NCBI GenBank assembly: GCA_033002965.1 | Contig: JAURVB010012360.1 | Coordinates: forward strand, 42,305-106,304 | Direction: 5' to 3' | DNA: 64,000 bases | Source of the DNA: Piper betle | Lineage: Eukaryota > Streptophyta > Magnoliopsida > Piperales > Piperaceae | Shown here: positions 51,381 to 61,261 of the stretch, one piece after another | Numbering within the stretch: position 1 is the stretch's first letter | Layout of the letters: every line of letters starts with the position of its first letter | Notes under the pieces: model-generated | Told to the model about the DNA's origin: nothing | Seen by the model: the letters and a program-made list of their open reading frames with translations, nothing else | Databases searched by the model: none | Position numbers and translations under genes: made by a program

Positions 51381-51386
<6 letters not shown>

Positions 51387-51415
<29 letters not shown>
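51387..51415. repeat. (TA)n tract between the two gag elements
   Basis: Pure TA repeat lying between the 3' LTR end of element 1 and the LTR end of element 2. The matching TA tract on the far side of element 2 is 59,177-59,217, so element 2 inserted within (TA)n. Confidence 0.9.
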
Positions 51416-51419
<4 letters not shown>

Positions 51420-52439
51420 CGGGCGCGGGATCGTCCGCCCCCTCGAATCGGTTCTTATGTGTGATTCGGGTTTAAAGGTTCGGTGGGACCGAGGCGCCCT
51501 TGCCGCGCAAAGAGATAATGCGATGAAAATAGAAACAGTAAAATGACACACAGGGAATTTTTTACGTGGTTCCTTAGGGTTCAACTTGAATCCCTAAGTC
51601 AGTCCACGGTGAGATTAGTACTCACAATCCACTATTTCTCCTTTGATTTTTACAAGTTACACAAAACAGTGAATTTTTGCCACCGGTAAATCAATTCGCC
51701 TAAGATCTTTGACTCCAATGCCAATATTTATCCCCTTCTGCTTTTTAAATCCTTAAAATGACCCCACCAATGTGTCCAGAGCGTCCAAAAATGGTGGGGT
51801 AGTAAGTTTCGGCTCAATCCAAGATCTATAATGCCTTCAAATTATTTCTGGAACATTAATACACTGAACCGGGCCGTTCCGAGTTGGTTTAAACCAAATA
51901 AATACTGGACCGGACCGGATGGCGTGCGCAGGCTATCTTTCCTTTATGCGTACGCCAGTCTGCTTCTGGTATACGGTGCGCCAACTCGAATCCGGGTCAC
52001 AGGGCGGGTCTCGGACACGATCACGGTTCCGGGTCTGTTCGCGGGTCTAGCAATTCGTGGGGCAGATGGATCTGATCACGGACCTGGCAGGAAAGCGGAC
52101 TCGGTCAGAGGTAAACGGGCACGACAGACCCGGCTACGGCGTGACGCGGCGGCGCTTTTGGGGCTCCGGCGGCGGCTTTTCCGGCGTCTGATGGTGGCGG
52201 AGTTCACCCAGAACTGTAGATCTCAGAACGGTGAAGGTCTTGGAGGTGGTCCGACAATCAGCGGTGGCTCCGGTCGGTCGGTCGGATGTCGGAAAGTTGG
52301 ATACTTTTCTGCACTTTTGTGCTACGCTGCTCCGATCGGTCACTTCTCAATTTTTTTCCGGCGACCTCAGCGACGAACTCCGGCGGTTCTCGGCATGTTC
52401 TTGTAGATCACTTCTCCATCTTCACTTGATATCAACAGA

Positions 52440-52860
52440 AGGTCTGGAAACGACCGGCGCCGATCGAAAAACGGCCGCGAAATCAGCTCTCCGCGACTGT
52501 TTTCCGCTCTGTTTTCTGCTTTTTCCTCTGGTCGGATGGGTCTCTTCGTGGCTTTTCTCCGGCGACTGCAATGGCGAACACCGGCGAAGCTCACTTTGGG
52601 TTTCGAGACCACTCCTCCGTCTTCACATTTCACTCCACTTTGGGGCCGGTAACTACCGGAGGTGGTCGGAAAACGGCTGCGAAATCTGGCTTTTGCTGCT
52701 GTTACTGCTCTGTTTTCTATCTTTTCCTCTGGTCGGATGGGTCTCTTCGTGGCTTTTCTCCGGCGACTGCAATGGCGAACACCGGCGAAGCTCACTTTGG
52801 GTTTCGAGACCACTCCTCCGTCTTCACATTTCACTCCACGGCGGCGCTGGGAACGGCCGT
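52440..52860. repeat. Tandem repeats inside the LTR of element 2
   Basis: A unit containing GGATGGGTCTCTTCGTGGC and ending near TTCACATTTCACTCCA occurs twice in full, with a diverged copy before them. The same array is in the other LTR at about 57,920-58,340. It corresponds in position to the ~185-bp array in element 1 (opposite strand). Confidence 0.75.
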
Positions 52861-53691
52861 CACTGATCGAAAAGAACCAGCGAAATCTGCTCTTCGTTGC
52901 TTTGTTTTCCGCCTTCTCCCTCCCTTCTCTGGTGGGGTGCTTCGTGGCGATTTCCCAGCGATGACAGGAGTCTCCGGCGGCAAGTCCTCGAGGCGTTGTG
53001 TAGGGGGCTCTTCAAGCTTCACGCCTGTGGTCTCGGACTGGTCCAATACGGCTAATGTTGCCCAAAAAATTGGACGTTGAACCTGCAAAACAGAGATGCT
53101 ATCTTCTTCTTCATTGCCGGCGGGTTTGGGCACAGCTTTGGCTGGCGGCTTGGCTTTGAGGGAAGTGAGGGAACACTGGGAATGGAGAGAGGTCTTGGAC
53201 GGACATTGGCGTTGGAGACCTTGCTTCACCGGTCTTCTCCTCTTCTCATGGCGATGGCGACAATTTTACAGCAATCTTTATTCCGGCATGTGCAACAGCA
53301 ACAAGGTAGGTTTCATCTTCAAGGCTATGGAAATGTTCTCTTTGGCAATGTTTCACAGAAAAGATGGCGGTGTGGTTGGCCAGGGGTCGCCGGAGATAAA
53401 TCTCTGGCGAGGGGCTCTTCCCCTGTTCTTTCTTCTATTTCTCTTCTTTTCAACGTACGAGCCCCCCTTCCCAATACGTCGGGCTTTGTCTTTTATAGAG
53501 TTTTCCACGCTTCTTCTGTTTCGAGATTACGGGCGTGGGATCATAAACCGTCAGGATTTTCCACCCAAATTCTCTCCTTCAGTTTTGAATGACGGAGACT
53601 TTTTCTCTTGTAATCTCCTCTGGCAGTTTTATAATAGCATGGACCAATTCTTCAGAAATAATACACGTGGCCGGATAAATACGTGCAAACA

Positions 53692-53705
53692 TTAGCCCCC
53701 TTGCC
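53692..53705 (-). promoter_or_regulatory. Polypurine tract of element 2
   Basis: On the minus strand GGCAAGGGGGCTAA lies directly before the 3' LTR start TGTTTGCACG, the expected site for plus-strand priming. Element 1 has the equivalent GGCAAGCGGGCTAA. Confidence 0.8.
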
Positions 53706-53821
53706 GATTTTTCGCAAACTTGGAAAGAAGAATCGGCAAAAAATAGAGTTTGCTTTTTTTTTCTTTTTCTTTTTTTACTTTTTCGTTTTCTTTTTTTTTT
53801 GCGAAAAATAATATTTTGCTC

Positions 53822-56821
53822 TCAAGCTAGGATGACCCCTTCTGGGTCACTGTGTGATAACTGCCCATTATTTTGATTTAGGAGAGTGACTTCTTTGCTC
53901 GACAACCGTGGTCTCCAAATCCATATTTCTTTCCTTTTACTTTTTAGATTTGAGTAGCAATGAGGGAATGACAATTTCGTTTCTACTCTCAGCTGTGACT
54001 TCTCTTTCTTAGCATCTAGCTTCTTTGGCAAGAAGATCTCATGATGTCTTCTTTTCCTTCTATGATATGGGGGAGACCTTGTTCTTTTGTGATGCATCGT
54101 ACTATTTGTTGAGCTGTTGGATTCTCTTTTAAACCTTTTAGGAGTAATAATTTCGATTGACGCCCTTAACTTCTTGTCCAATGTTGAGTTGGATGGTGAT
54201 CTTGATTTCTTCGGTAATACAAAGAAATGAAGGCGAGAAGTTGATCTTGTGCTTGTGTTGAACTCCTCTTGCTCTTCAATTATATTTGTCAAGTCTTCAT
54301 TGCTAGCAATTGTGATAGGGTACTTCAAGCTTTCACCTGGTAGCTGACACTTGATCATGAAAGGGCTGCTAGTAGAAAATGTACTCTTGATTCGAGTAAC
54401 AAGACTTGAATAAGAACAATCACGATCCACTAAAACAAGTCGTGTGTTTCCTCCAATGTAATGTTTCTTCCTTCCTTGGATCACTATCTTTCCACCGTAA
54501 CTGCAAATCAGGCGAAGTTTTGTCTTTCCATATTGCATTGAATCCTTCAATTTAACTTCTTCTTGAGTCGAAGTTGTTTGAACAACAAGCTGATCTTCTA
54601 TCTTTTCTTTATCAAGCTCCTTTCCTTTTTGATCAGTTTGAACTTCAAACTCATGCATCATTGGAGATGTAGAGAACCCTTTCTTTACTTCTTTAGTGGA
54701 AACAGGTGGCATTTCCATGTCTTTGACCTTAACCATCAGGGCATCCATTTTCTCATTTTTCCTTCCTTCATCTAGCTTTTCCATTCTCTTTTGAGACTTG
54801 ATTAGTGAAGATGAGTGGCTCACTGTCATCACATTGGCAGTTGAAGTTTTGTACTTTATATCACCTTTGTCAAGTAACTCTTGGATCTTCTCCATCATGT
54901 CTCGACATTTCACCGTAGAATGACCTAACCTCTGGTGAAATCGACAAAAATTTTCGTTCTTTTCATCTTCTGGCTTTGGCAAATTTTTTGGAGTCCATGG
55001 TGTGATCTTTCCTTTGCTCTTCAACACGTCAAACCATCTTTCAGTATCTCCAGTGTTGAAGGTGTAATCTTTAATATTCCTCCATTCACGCTGTTGTCGA
55101 GACTCTCGAGGTGTATATCTTGGATTTTCACTTCCATTCTTAGTCTTCACTTGCCACTCATGATCCATGTGACCAAGCTCGGTGACTGCATTGCTTGATG
55201 CTCCTTTATTCTTTGTTGAAGCTGAAATTCTGTTGAGTTCCTCATATATTAGCACCCTTTCAAAGAGTTCTTCAAATGTATTGCATTGTGCAGCACTCAG
55301 GAACCAAGCTGCTGATCCAGCATTCATCGCGCAAATCTTTACAAGCTCCTTGATCTCTGGAGTCTCTTTCATTTGGGATGAAAGGCTTCTGAATCTTTTT
55401 ACATATGTGGCAAATTCTTCACCTGGTTTTCTCTGACATTGCCTTAAATGCTCAATCTTTATCGGGATATCAATTGACTGAAAATGAGCTGTGAATTGCT
55501 CGATGAGTTCCTCCCATGATTTGATTGATCTGGGTGGGCGATTGTTGAACCATCTAAGTGCATTACCATTAAGAGAAGCTGGGAATTGTTGTAACTTTAA
55601 CTTTTCATTTGTCGAGATTGTTCCGCACTCAATCTCGAAGATTGTGATGTGATCTTCAGGGTTGCCATCTCCATCAAACTTTGTGAAGGTTGGGCACTTG
55701 TACTTCTCAGGAAAAACCTCTGTGTAGACTTCATCAGCTAATGGTTGAAGACGCTTTGTTGCTTCAGTTGATTCTTTATCTTTCTTTCCAATCAATGCAG
55801 TGATAAGTGCGGCTTGTGCATCCATTTCTGCTTTCAACTCTTCATAACAAAGGTCTGACATTGGTGCTACTGACATGGTTGGCAATTGGGCTTGTGGCTG
55901 ACTTGCTGGTAAATCTGTAATAGGAACTGACATTTGACTTATTGGCATTACTGACGGTACTGTTGGGATGGGTACCGTGGTGGTGATTGATGGTGGAAAC
56001 ACCATAGAAGATAGTTGTTGGGAGCATGCAGGGCTATACCACTGGTATGGGTATGGTAGTTGGTAATACGGTGGTTGTGGAAACCATGTTGAGTGAGGGA
56101 GTAAACTATATTCAGTCTGATTCGGTTGCATAGTGGGATAGTGTTGCATCCAAATCTGTTCGGGCAATGAAGTTGAAGTTGTAGATGTTTGGTGGGTGGA
56201 CTCAGTACTTGAAATGAGAAACAAATTGTTGATCTCGTGAGGGATTTTAGCTTGATCCCTCAATGCTGTGCAGGTAGCTGGGAGTGAGGTAGATACAATT
56301 GGATTTTCAGAGGTTGAAGACATCTGTCTAGCCTCCAGGGGTTGGTCCGTTGTTGGACATTGCGTGGGATGGTCGTCTTCTCTTCTTGACGAGCTCCTGT
56401 TTGCAGCACTAGCCCGTTGCATCTGGGCGAGCACTTGTTGTATCATATCCTCAATTCGTTGCATCCGCTCTTCACTTTGGCAGAATCTTTCTTCAATTGC
56501 TTGATTCAGTACTTGTCCTCCACTTAGCTGATTTGTTGCTGTCAAAAGCACTTGTTCGGCTTCTAATGGTTGGTTTACCTCTTCATTGCTTCTTGGACTT
56601 TGATCATCTCGTCTCAACATGCTTCTTCTTGGAGTAATTCCTCCTTCATTTCCTTCATTCAACACTGCTTCGAGCTGTTGTATTCTTTCGCGCACATTTC
56701 CCGCTATGTGCTGACTTGCTTCCATGTTTAATTCAAATTGTTGCCCACCTTCAGTTGATGTGGATGAATTATCCTCATTATTACTTCTTTGTCGTGCCGC
56801 ATTCCTTGTCTCTGGTGCCAT
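53822..56821 (-). CDS. Intact retrotransposon gag with an embedded PB1-like domain (999 aa)
   Basis: The start MAPETRNAARQRS is the first ATG, 75 nt after the LTR. Approximate domains: Ser/Gln-rich N-terminus with a possible coiled coil (45-60); Pro/Gln-rich linker (200-330); retrotransposon gag/capsid domain (about 385-530: HITIFEIECGT, ALRWFNNRP, EELIEQFTAHF, GEEFATYVKRFRSL); zinc-binding-like CRFHQRLGHSTVKC (about 623-637), as in Tat-clade Gypsy gags; PB1-like domain (about 765-855: LICSYGGKI, YIGGNTRLVLVDRD, QLPGESLKYPITIASNEDL, IIEEQEEF); very basic C-terminus with HHKRTRSPPYHRRKRRHH. PB1 is a protein-interaction fold found in plant Raf-like kinases and other signalling proteins. The frame has no stop over 999 codons, consistent with a young, possibly active element. 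Confidence 0.9.
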   Translation of the reverse strand: MAPETRNAARQRSNNEDNSSTSTEGGQQFELNMEASQHIAGNVRERIQQLEAVLNEGNEGGITPRRSMLRRDDQSPRSNEEVNQPLEAEQVLLTATNQLSGGQVLNQAIEERFCQSEERMQRIEDMIQQVLAQMQRASAANRSSSRREDDHPTQCPTTDQPLEARQMSSTSENPIVSTSLPATCTALRDQAKIPHEINNLFLISSTESTHQTSTTSTSLPEQIWMQHYPTMQPNQTEYSLLPHSTWFPQPPYYQLPYPYQWYSPACSQQLSSMVFPPSITTTVPIPTVPSVMPISQMSVPITDLPASQPQAQLPTMSVAPMSDLCYEELKAEMDAQAALITALIGKKDKESTEATKRLQPLADEVYTEVFPEKYKCPTFTKFDGDGNPEDHITIFEIECGTISTNEKLKLQQFPASLNGNALRWFNNRPPRSIKSWEELIEQFTAHFQSIDIPIKIEHLRQCQRKPGEEFATYVKRFRSLSSQMKETPEIKELVKICAMNAGSAAWFLSAAQCNTFEELFERVLIYEELNRISASTKNKGASSNAVTELGHMDHEWQVKTKNGSENPRYTPRESRQQREWRNIKDYTFNTGDTERWFDVLKSKGKITPWTPKNLPKPEDEKNENFCRFHQRLGHSTVKCRDMMEKIQELLDKGDIKYKTSTANVMTVSHSSSLIKSQKRMEKLDEGRKNEKMDALMVKVKDMEMPPVSTKEVKKGFSTSPMMHEFEVQTDQKGKELDKEKIEDQLVVQTTSTQEEVKLKDSMQYGKTKLRLICSYGGKIVIQGRKKHYIGGNTRLVLVDRDCSYSSLVTRIKSTFSTSSPFMIKCQLPGESLKYPITIASNEDLTNIIEEQEEFNTSTRSTSRLHFFVLPKKSRSPSNSTLDKKLRASIEIITPKRFKRESNSSTNSTMHHKRTRSPPYHRRKRRHHEIFLPKKLDAKKEKSQLRVETKLSFPHCYSNLKSKRKEIWIWRPRLSSKEVTLLNQNNGQLSHSDPEGVILA

Positions 56822-56871
56822 TCCTCCTTACTCGCACAAATCTTCAAACGACACTGCTACCTTCTAGCTGG

Positions 56872-56889
56872 TCCCCAGTGGAGTCGCCA
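56872..56889 (-). promoter_or_regulatory. Putative primer-binding site of element 2
   Basis: Seven bases after the LTR end, the minus strand reads TGGCGACTCCACTGGGGA. From memory this resembles the primer site of Ogre/Tat-type Gypsy elements (tRNA-Arg type); the exact tRNA match was not checked. Confidence 0.6.
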
Positions 56890-59171
56890 AAAATATGTTC
56901 GGGCACGGGATCGTCCGCCCCCTCGAATCGGTTCTTATGTGTGATTCGGGTTTAAAGGTTCGGTGGGACCGAGGCGCCCTTGCCGCGCAAAGAGATAATG
57001 CGATGAAAATAGAAACAGTAAAATGACACACAGGGAATTTTTTACGTGGTTCCTTAGGGTTCAACTTGAATCCCTAAGTCAGTCCACGGTGAGATTAGTA
57101 CTCACAATCCACTATTTCTCCGTTGATTTTTACAAGTTACATAAAACAGTGAATTTTTGCCACCGGTAAATCAATTCGCCTAAGATCTTTGACTCCAATG
57201 CCAATATTTATCCCCTTCTGCTTTTTAAATCCTTAAAATGACCCCACCAATGTGTCCAGAGCGTCCAAAAATGGTGGGGTAGTAAGTTTCGGCTCAATCC
57301 AAGATCTATAATGCCTTCAAATTATTTCTGGAACGTTAATACACTGAACCGGGCCGTTCCGAGTTGGTTTAAACCAAATAAATACTGGACCGGACCGGAT
57401 GGCGTGCGCAGGCTATCTTTCCTTTATGCGTACGCCAGTCTGCTTCTGGTACACGGTGCGCCAACTCGAATCCGGGTCACAGGGCGGGTCTCGGACACGA
57501 TCACGGTTCCGGGTCTGTTCGCGGGTCTAGCAATTCGTGGGGCAGATGGATCTGATCACGGACCTGGCAGGAAAGCGGACTCGGTCAGAGGTAAACGGGC
57601 ACGACAGACCCGGCTACGGCGTGACGCGGCGGCGCTTTTGGGGCTCCGGCGGCGGCTTTTCCGGCGTCTGATGGTGGCGGAGTTCACCCAGAACTGTAGA
57701 TCTCAGAACGGTGAAGGTCTTGGAGGTGGTCCGACAATCAGCGGTGGCTCCGGTCGGTCGGTCGGATGTCGGAAAGTTGGATACTTTTCTGCACTTTTGT
57801 GCTACGCTGCTCCGATCGGTCACTTCTCAATTTTTTTCCGGCGACCTCAGCGACGAACTCCGGCGGTTCTCGGCATGTTCTTGTAGATCACTTCTCCATC
57901 TTCACTTGATATCAACAGAAGGTCTGGAAACGACCGGCGCCGATCGAAAAACGGTCGCGAAATTAGCTCTCCGCGACTGTTTCCGCTCTGTTTTCTGCTT
58001 TTTCCTCTGGTCGGATGGGTCTCTTCGTGGCTTTTCTCCGGCGACTGCAATGGCGAACACCGGCGAAGCTCACTTTGGGTTTCGTAGACCACTCCTTCGT
58101 CTTCACATTTCACTCACCACTTTGGGGCCGGTAACTACCGGAGGTGGTCGGAAAACGGCTGCGAAATCTGGCTTTTGCTGCTGTTACTGCTCTGTTTTCT
58201 ATCTTTTCCTCTGGTCGGATGGGTCTCTTCGTGGCTTTTCTCCGGCGACTGCAATGGCGAACACCGGCGAAGCTCACTTTGGGTTTCGAGACCACTCCTC
58301 CGTCTTCACATTTCACTCCACGGCGGCGCTGGGAACGGCCGTCACTGATCGAAAAGAACCAGCGAAATCTGCTCTTCGTTGCTTTGTTTTCCGCCTTCTC
58401 CCTCCCTTTTCTGGTGGGGTGCTTCGTGGCGATTTCCCAGCGATGACAGGAGTCTCCGGCGGCAAGTCCTCGAGGCGTTGTGTAGGGGGCACTTCAAGCT
58501 TCACGCCTGTGGTCTCGGACTGGTCCAATACGGCCAATGTTGCCCAAAAATTGGACGCTGAACCTGCAAAACAGAGATGTTATCTTCTTCTTCATTGCCG
58601 GCGGGTTTGGGCACAGCTTTGGCTGGCGGCTTGGCTTTGAGGGAAGTGAGGGAACACTGGGAATGGAGAGAGGTCTTGGACGGACATTGGCGTTGGAGAC
58701 CTTGCTTCACCGGTCTTCTCCTCTTCTCATGGCGATGGCGACAATTTTACAGCAGAGTCTTTATTCCGGCATGTGCAACAGCAACAAGGTAGGTTTCATC
58801 TTCAAGGCTATGGAAATGTTCTCTTTGGCAATGCTTCACAGAAAAGATGGCGGTGTGGTTGGCCAGGGGGTCGCCGGAGATAAATCTCTGGCGAGGGGCT
58901 CTTCCCCTGTTCTTTCTTCTATTTCTCTTCTTTTCAACGTACGAGCCCCCCTTCCCAATACGTCGGGCTTTGTCTTTTATAGAGTTTTCCACGCTTCTTC
59001 TGTTTCGAGATTACGGGCGTGGGATCATAAACCGTCAGGATTTTCCACCCAAATTCTCTCCTTCAGTTTTGAATGACGGAGACTTTTTCTCTTGTAATCT
59101 CCTCTGGCAGTTTTATAATAGCATGGACCAATTCTTCAGAAATAATACACGTGGCCGGATAAATACGCGCA

Positions 59172-59176
<5 letters not shown>

Positions 59177-59217
<41 letters not shown>
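59177..59217. repeat. (TA)n microsatellite flanking element 2
   Basis: About 20 TA units, broken only by the insertion of element 2. Together with 51,387-51,415 and the short run at 45,499-45,506 it marks one original TA tract. Confidence 0.9.
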
Positions 59218-59222
<5 letters not shown>

Positions 59223-59543
59223 AGAACTATTAAAAATATTTTTAGTATTTTGTATTATTTAACGTTTGTCTGAATATTTTATATAGTCGTCAACTTTAAA
59301 ATTTATTATTTTTTTATTAAATAAACCCAAAATAACCTAATTAAAGGTTTCATAAATTCGAATACAACAAAATTTATTTTGACTCGTCTCCCCAGCGATT
59401 TGCCATAACCCAGTAGCCGAATCGGTGCAACCCGGGATGGCGGTTGTCTTCCCACCCACCAAACCTGAATAAGAAAGAGGGAGGAGGGAATCCAAGACCC
59501 AACGACTTCCTCCCTCGTCGCCATTGTTAGGGTTTGGTCATCC
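59218..59543. other. Promoter and 5' UTR region of the OB-fold gene
   Basis: AT-rich to about 59,370, then more GC-rich leading to the ATG at 59,544. No separate gene. Confidence 0.4.
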
Positions 59544-61261
59544 ATGGCGACGAAGCAGCACGGATCAGCGCCGGCCCCGGCGGAGGCGGCGGGGAAGAGG
59601 AAGCCGGTGTTCACGAAGGTGGATCAGTTGAGGCCCGGGACGAGCGGCCACACTCTCACCGTCAAGGTCGTCTCCTCCAACACCGTCCTCCAAAAGGGCC
59701 GCGCCGCCTCCCCCACCTCCGCCATGCCCGCATCGCCGAGTGCGTCGTCGGCGATGAGTCCGGCTCCATCGTTTTCACCGCCCGCAACGATCAAGGTTTC
59801 CCCTTTTCTCGGCCTTTTTCATTTGATGCCGATCATGGCGCTGCTACATGGAAATCGCATTGATATGTTGTTCTTTTATTGTGCTTATTATTGAGGATCA
59901 TACTGTGAAATTTATGGATTTGATTTGATCGCTCTTTATTTATGACTTCAATGTGCGTTTTTTTATGGAAATCGCATGAACCTTTTATTTTATAGAACCA
60001 ACTTAATGACAGTTTTATTACAATTTTGCAATTTAGAAAAAAGAAAACGAATCATACATGAATTTATGGTGGAACTATGTATGTTTGATGGGATAACTGA
60101 TTAGTTTTTTTCTTTCTGTTAATCAATTACCATATGAGAACTTCGATGTTTGATTTATCTGCAAACTTTATCAATATTTTCCAATTTTGGGATATGTCAT
60201 GAAGGTTGGTTTCGATATATTTTTACTTTCTGAAAAGCTGTTGGTAAGAGACCTTATTTGAATGACTCCTTCATGTTAGCGAGGTACTTTTTTGTATCAT
60301 TTGGTAATTAATTTATTTGTTTGATGGTACAAATTAAATAAAATAATCAAAATTGATGTTTTCTACTGAGTGAACATCCATTTACTGGCTGACGAAGCCT
60401 GGTATTGTTTAGCTGGTATATTAGCGGGCTTTATTTTTTGATACTGATATTAACTATCTTTTGTAGTGTTAGAGAAGCATAAATTGTTAGCCAACTTTGA
60501 TTTCAATTCTCCTTGTGTGGATTATAATATCAGACAGTTAAGGCTGGAAGTATTGCAATTACCTCTATCTTGCTGTTCTTATATTCTTCTAAAAAATTAT
60601 GCCATAAGAAGTGCATTCTATTTCATCTTAGAATAATTTGTTTTTTGTATAGGCAGGTGAAGGAAAATACAAGTGTTACATTTAACTGTTTGCGAAAATA
60701 TCAATGAATATTTTTATATATTATGGTACAGATCACGGTTTCCCTTAGTATAGCAACTAGCCGACAGGCGATTTGCTATTTAAGCTAATCATGTATGTTC
60801 CTCATACTGAACATGTGCCATTAATTTTTTATTACATTATTTTAGTGTTGGGATGATTTAGTCTATTTGCATGATTTATATACTTGGTTGGGTTTGTTAT
60901 TTTTCTGTACTTTGCGGTGGATGTCGTAGATATTTTCTGTTGGGATGGTGCAAATAATTGAATAGCTTCAATTTACAGGTCTGAAAAGCTTACAGCAGTA
61001 AGCTTTTATATTCATCTTGGTAATACCATATTTGCAACATTCATATTAATGATATTTTTTGCATGCTTAGTTGATCTGCTGAAACCTGGATCTACTGTTA
61101 TTATAAGGAATGCAAAGATTGACATGTTCAAAGGGATGATGAGGTTGGCAGTTGACAAATGGGGCCGCGTTGAGGTCACAGAACCTGCTAATTTTGATGT
61201 AAATGAGGGCAACAACTTATCTCTTGTGGAATATGAGTTGGTGAATGTTACAGATGAGTAA
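59544..61261 (+). CDS. OB-fold nucleic-acid-binding protein (Arabidopsis At4g28440-like / SOSS-B-like)
   Basis: A small single-stranded nucleic-acid-binding protein of a conserved plant family; its OB fold is related to SOSS complex subunit B. Exons 59544-59795 and 61071-61261 join at a phase-1 GT-AG intron of 1,275 nt (NDQ|VDLLKP). Landmarks: KRKPVFTKVDQLRPGTSGHTL, VKVVSSNTVLQKGRA, ARIAECVVGDESGSIVFTARNDQ, then STVIIRNAKIDMFKGMMRLA, VDKWGRVEVTEP and NNLSLVEYELVNVTDE. Exon 1 changes frame in a C run at about 59,709-59,713: KGRAAS is in one frame and HLRHARIAE in the next. One extra C would make 444 nt (147 residues), the normal family length. As written, the frame from the ATG runs into the intron and stops. 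Confidence 0.88.

Larger units (their letters stand above)
45507..51386 (+). mobile_element. Gag-only LTR retrotransposon, element 1 (deletion derivative)
   Basis: The 5' LTR starts TGTTTGTACATATTTATC at 45,507. The 3' LTR is 48,997-51,386 (2,390 bp), starts with the same phrase and follows a polypurine tract (GGCAAGCGGGCTAA, 48,983-48,996). Both ends touch TATAT, consistent with a 5-bp duplication inside (TA)n. The 5' LTR matches the 3' LTR only up to about 46,988 and then passes straight into the middle of gag. The rest of the LTR, the primer site and about 385 codons of gag are missing. The LTRs differ by a few percent by eye, so it is older than element 2. No pol sequence is present. Confidence 0.85.
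51416..59176 (-). mobile_element. Complete non-autonomous gag-only LTR retrotransposon (element 2)
   Basis: On the minus strand: 5' LTR 59,176-56,896 (2,281 bp), a primer-site-like motif, one gag frame, a polypurine tract, and 3' LTR 53,691-51,416 (2,276 bp). LTR tips are TGTTTGC...CGAACA. Flanks TATAT on both sides fit a 5-bp target duplication in a (TA)n microsatellite. I counted roughly 20-25 LTR differences by eye (about 1%), so insertion is recent. The internal region is 3,204 bp, 3,000 of it gag. There is no protease, reverse transcriptase, RNase H or integrase, so it must rely on enzymes from another element. It fits the published class of terminal-repeat elements with a gag domain only (TR-GAG). 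Confidence 0.92.

Noticed and set aside
57711..58640. 309-codon and 211-codon plus-strand open frames in the LTRs of element 2 (also 52,231-52,866)
   Set aside because: They are LTR sequence antisense to gag, repeat-derived, and differ between the two LTR copies through frameshifts.
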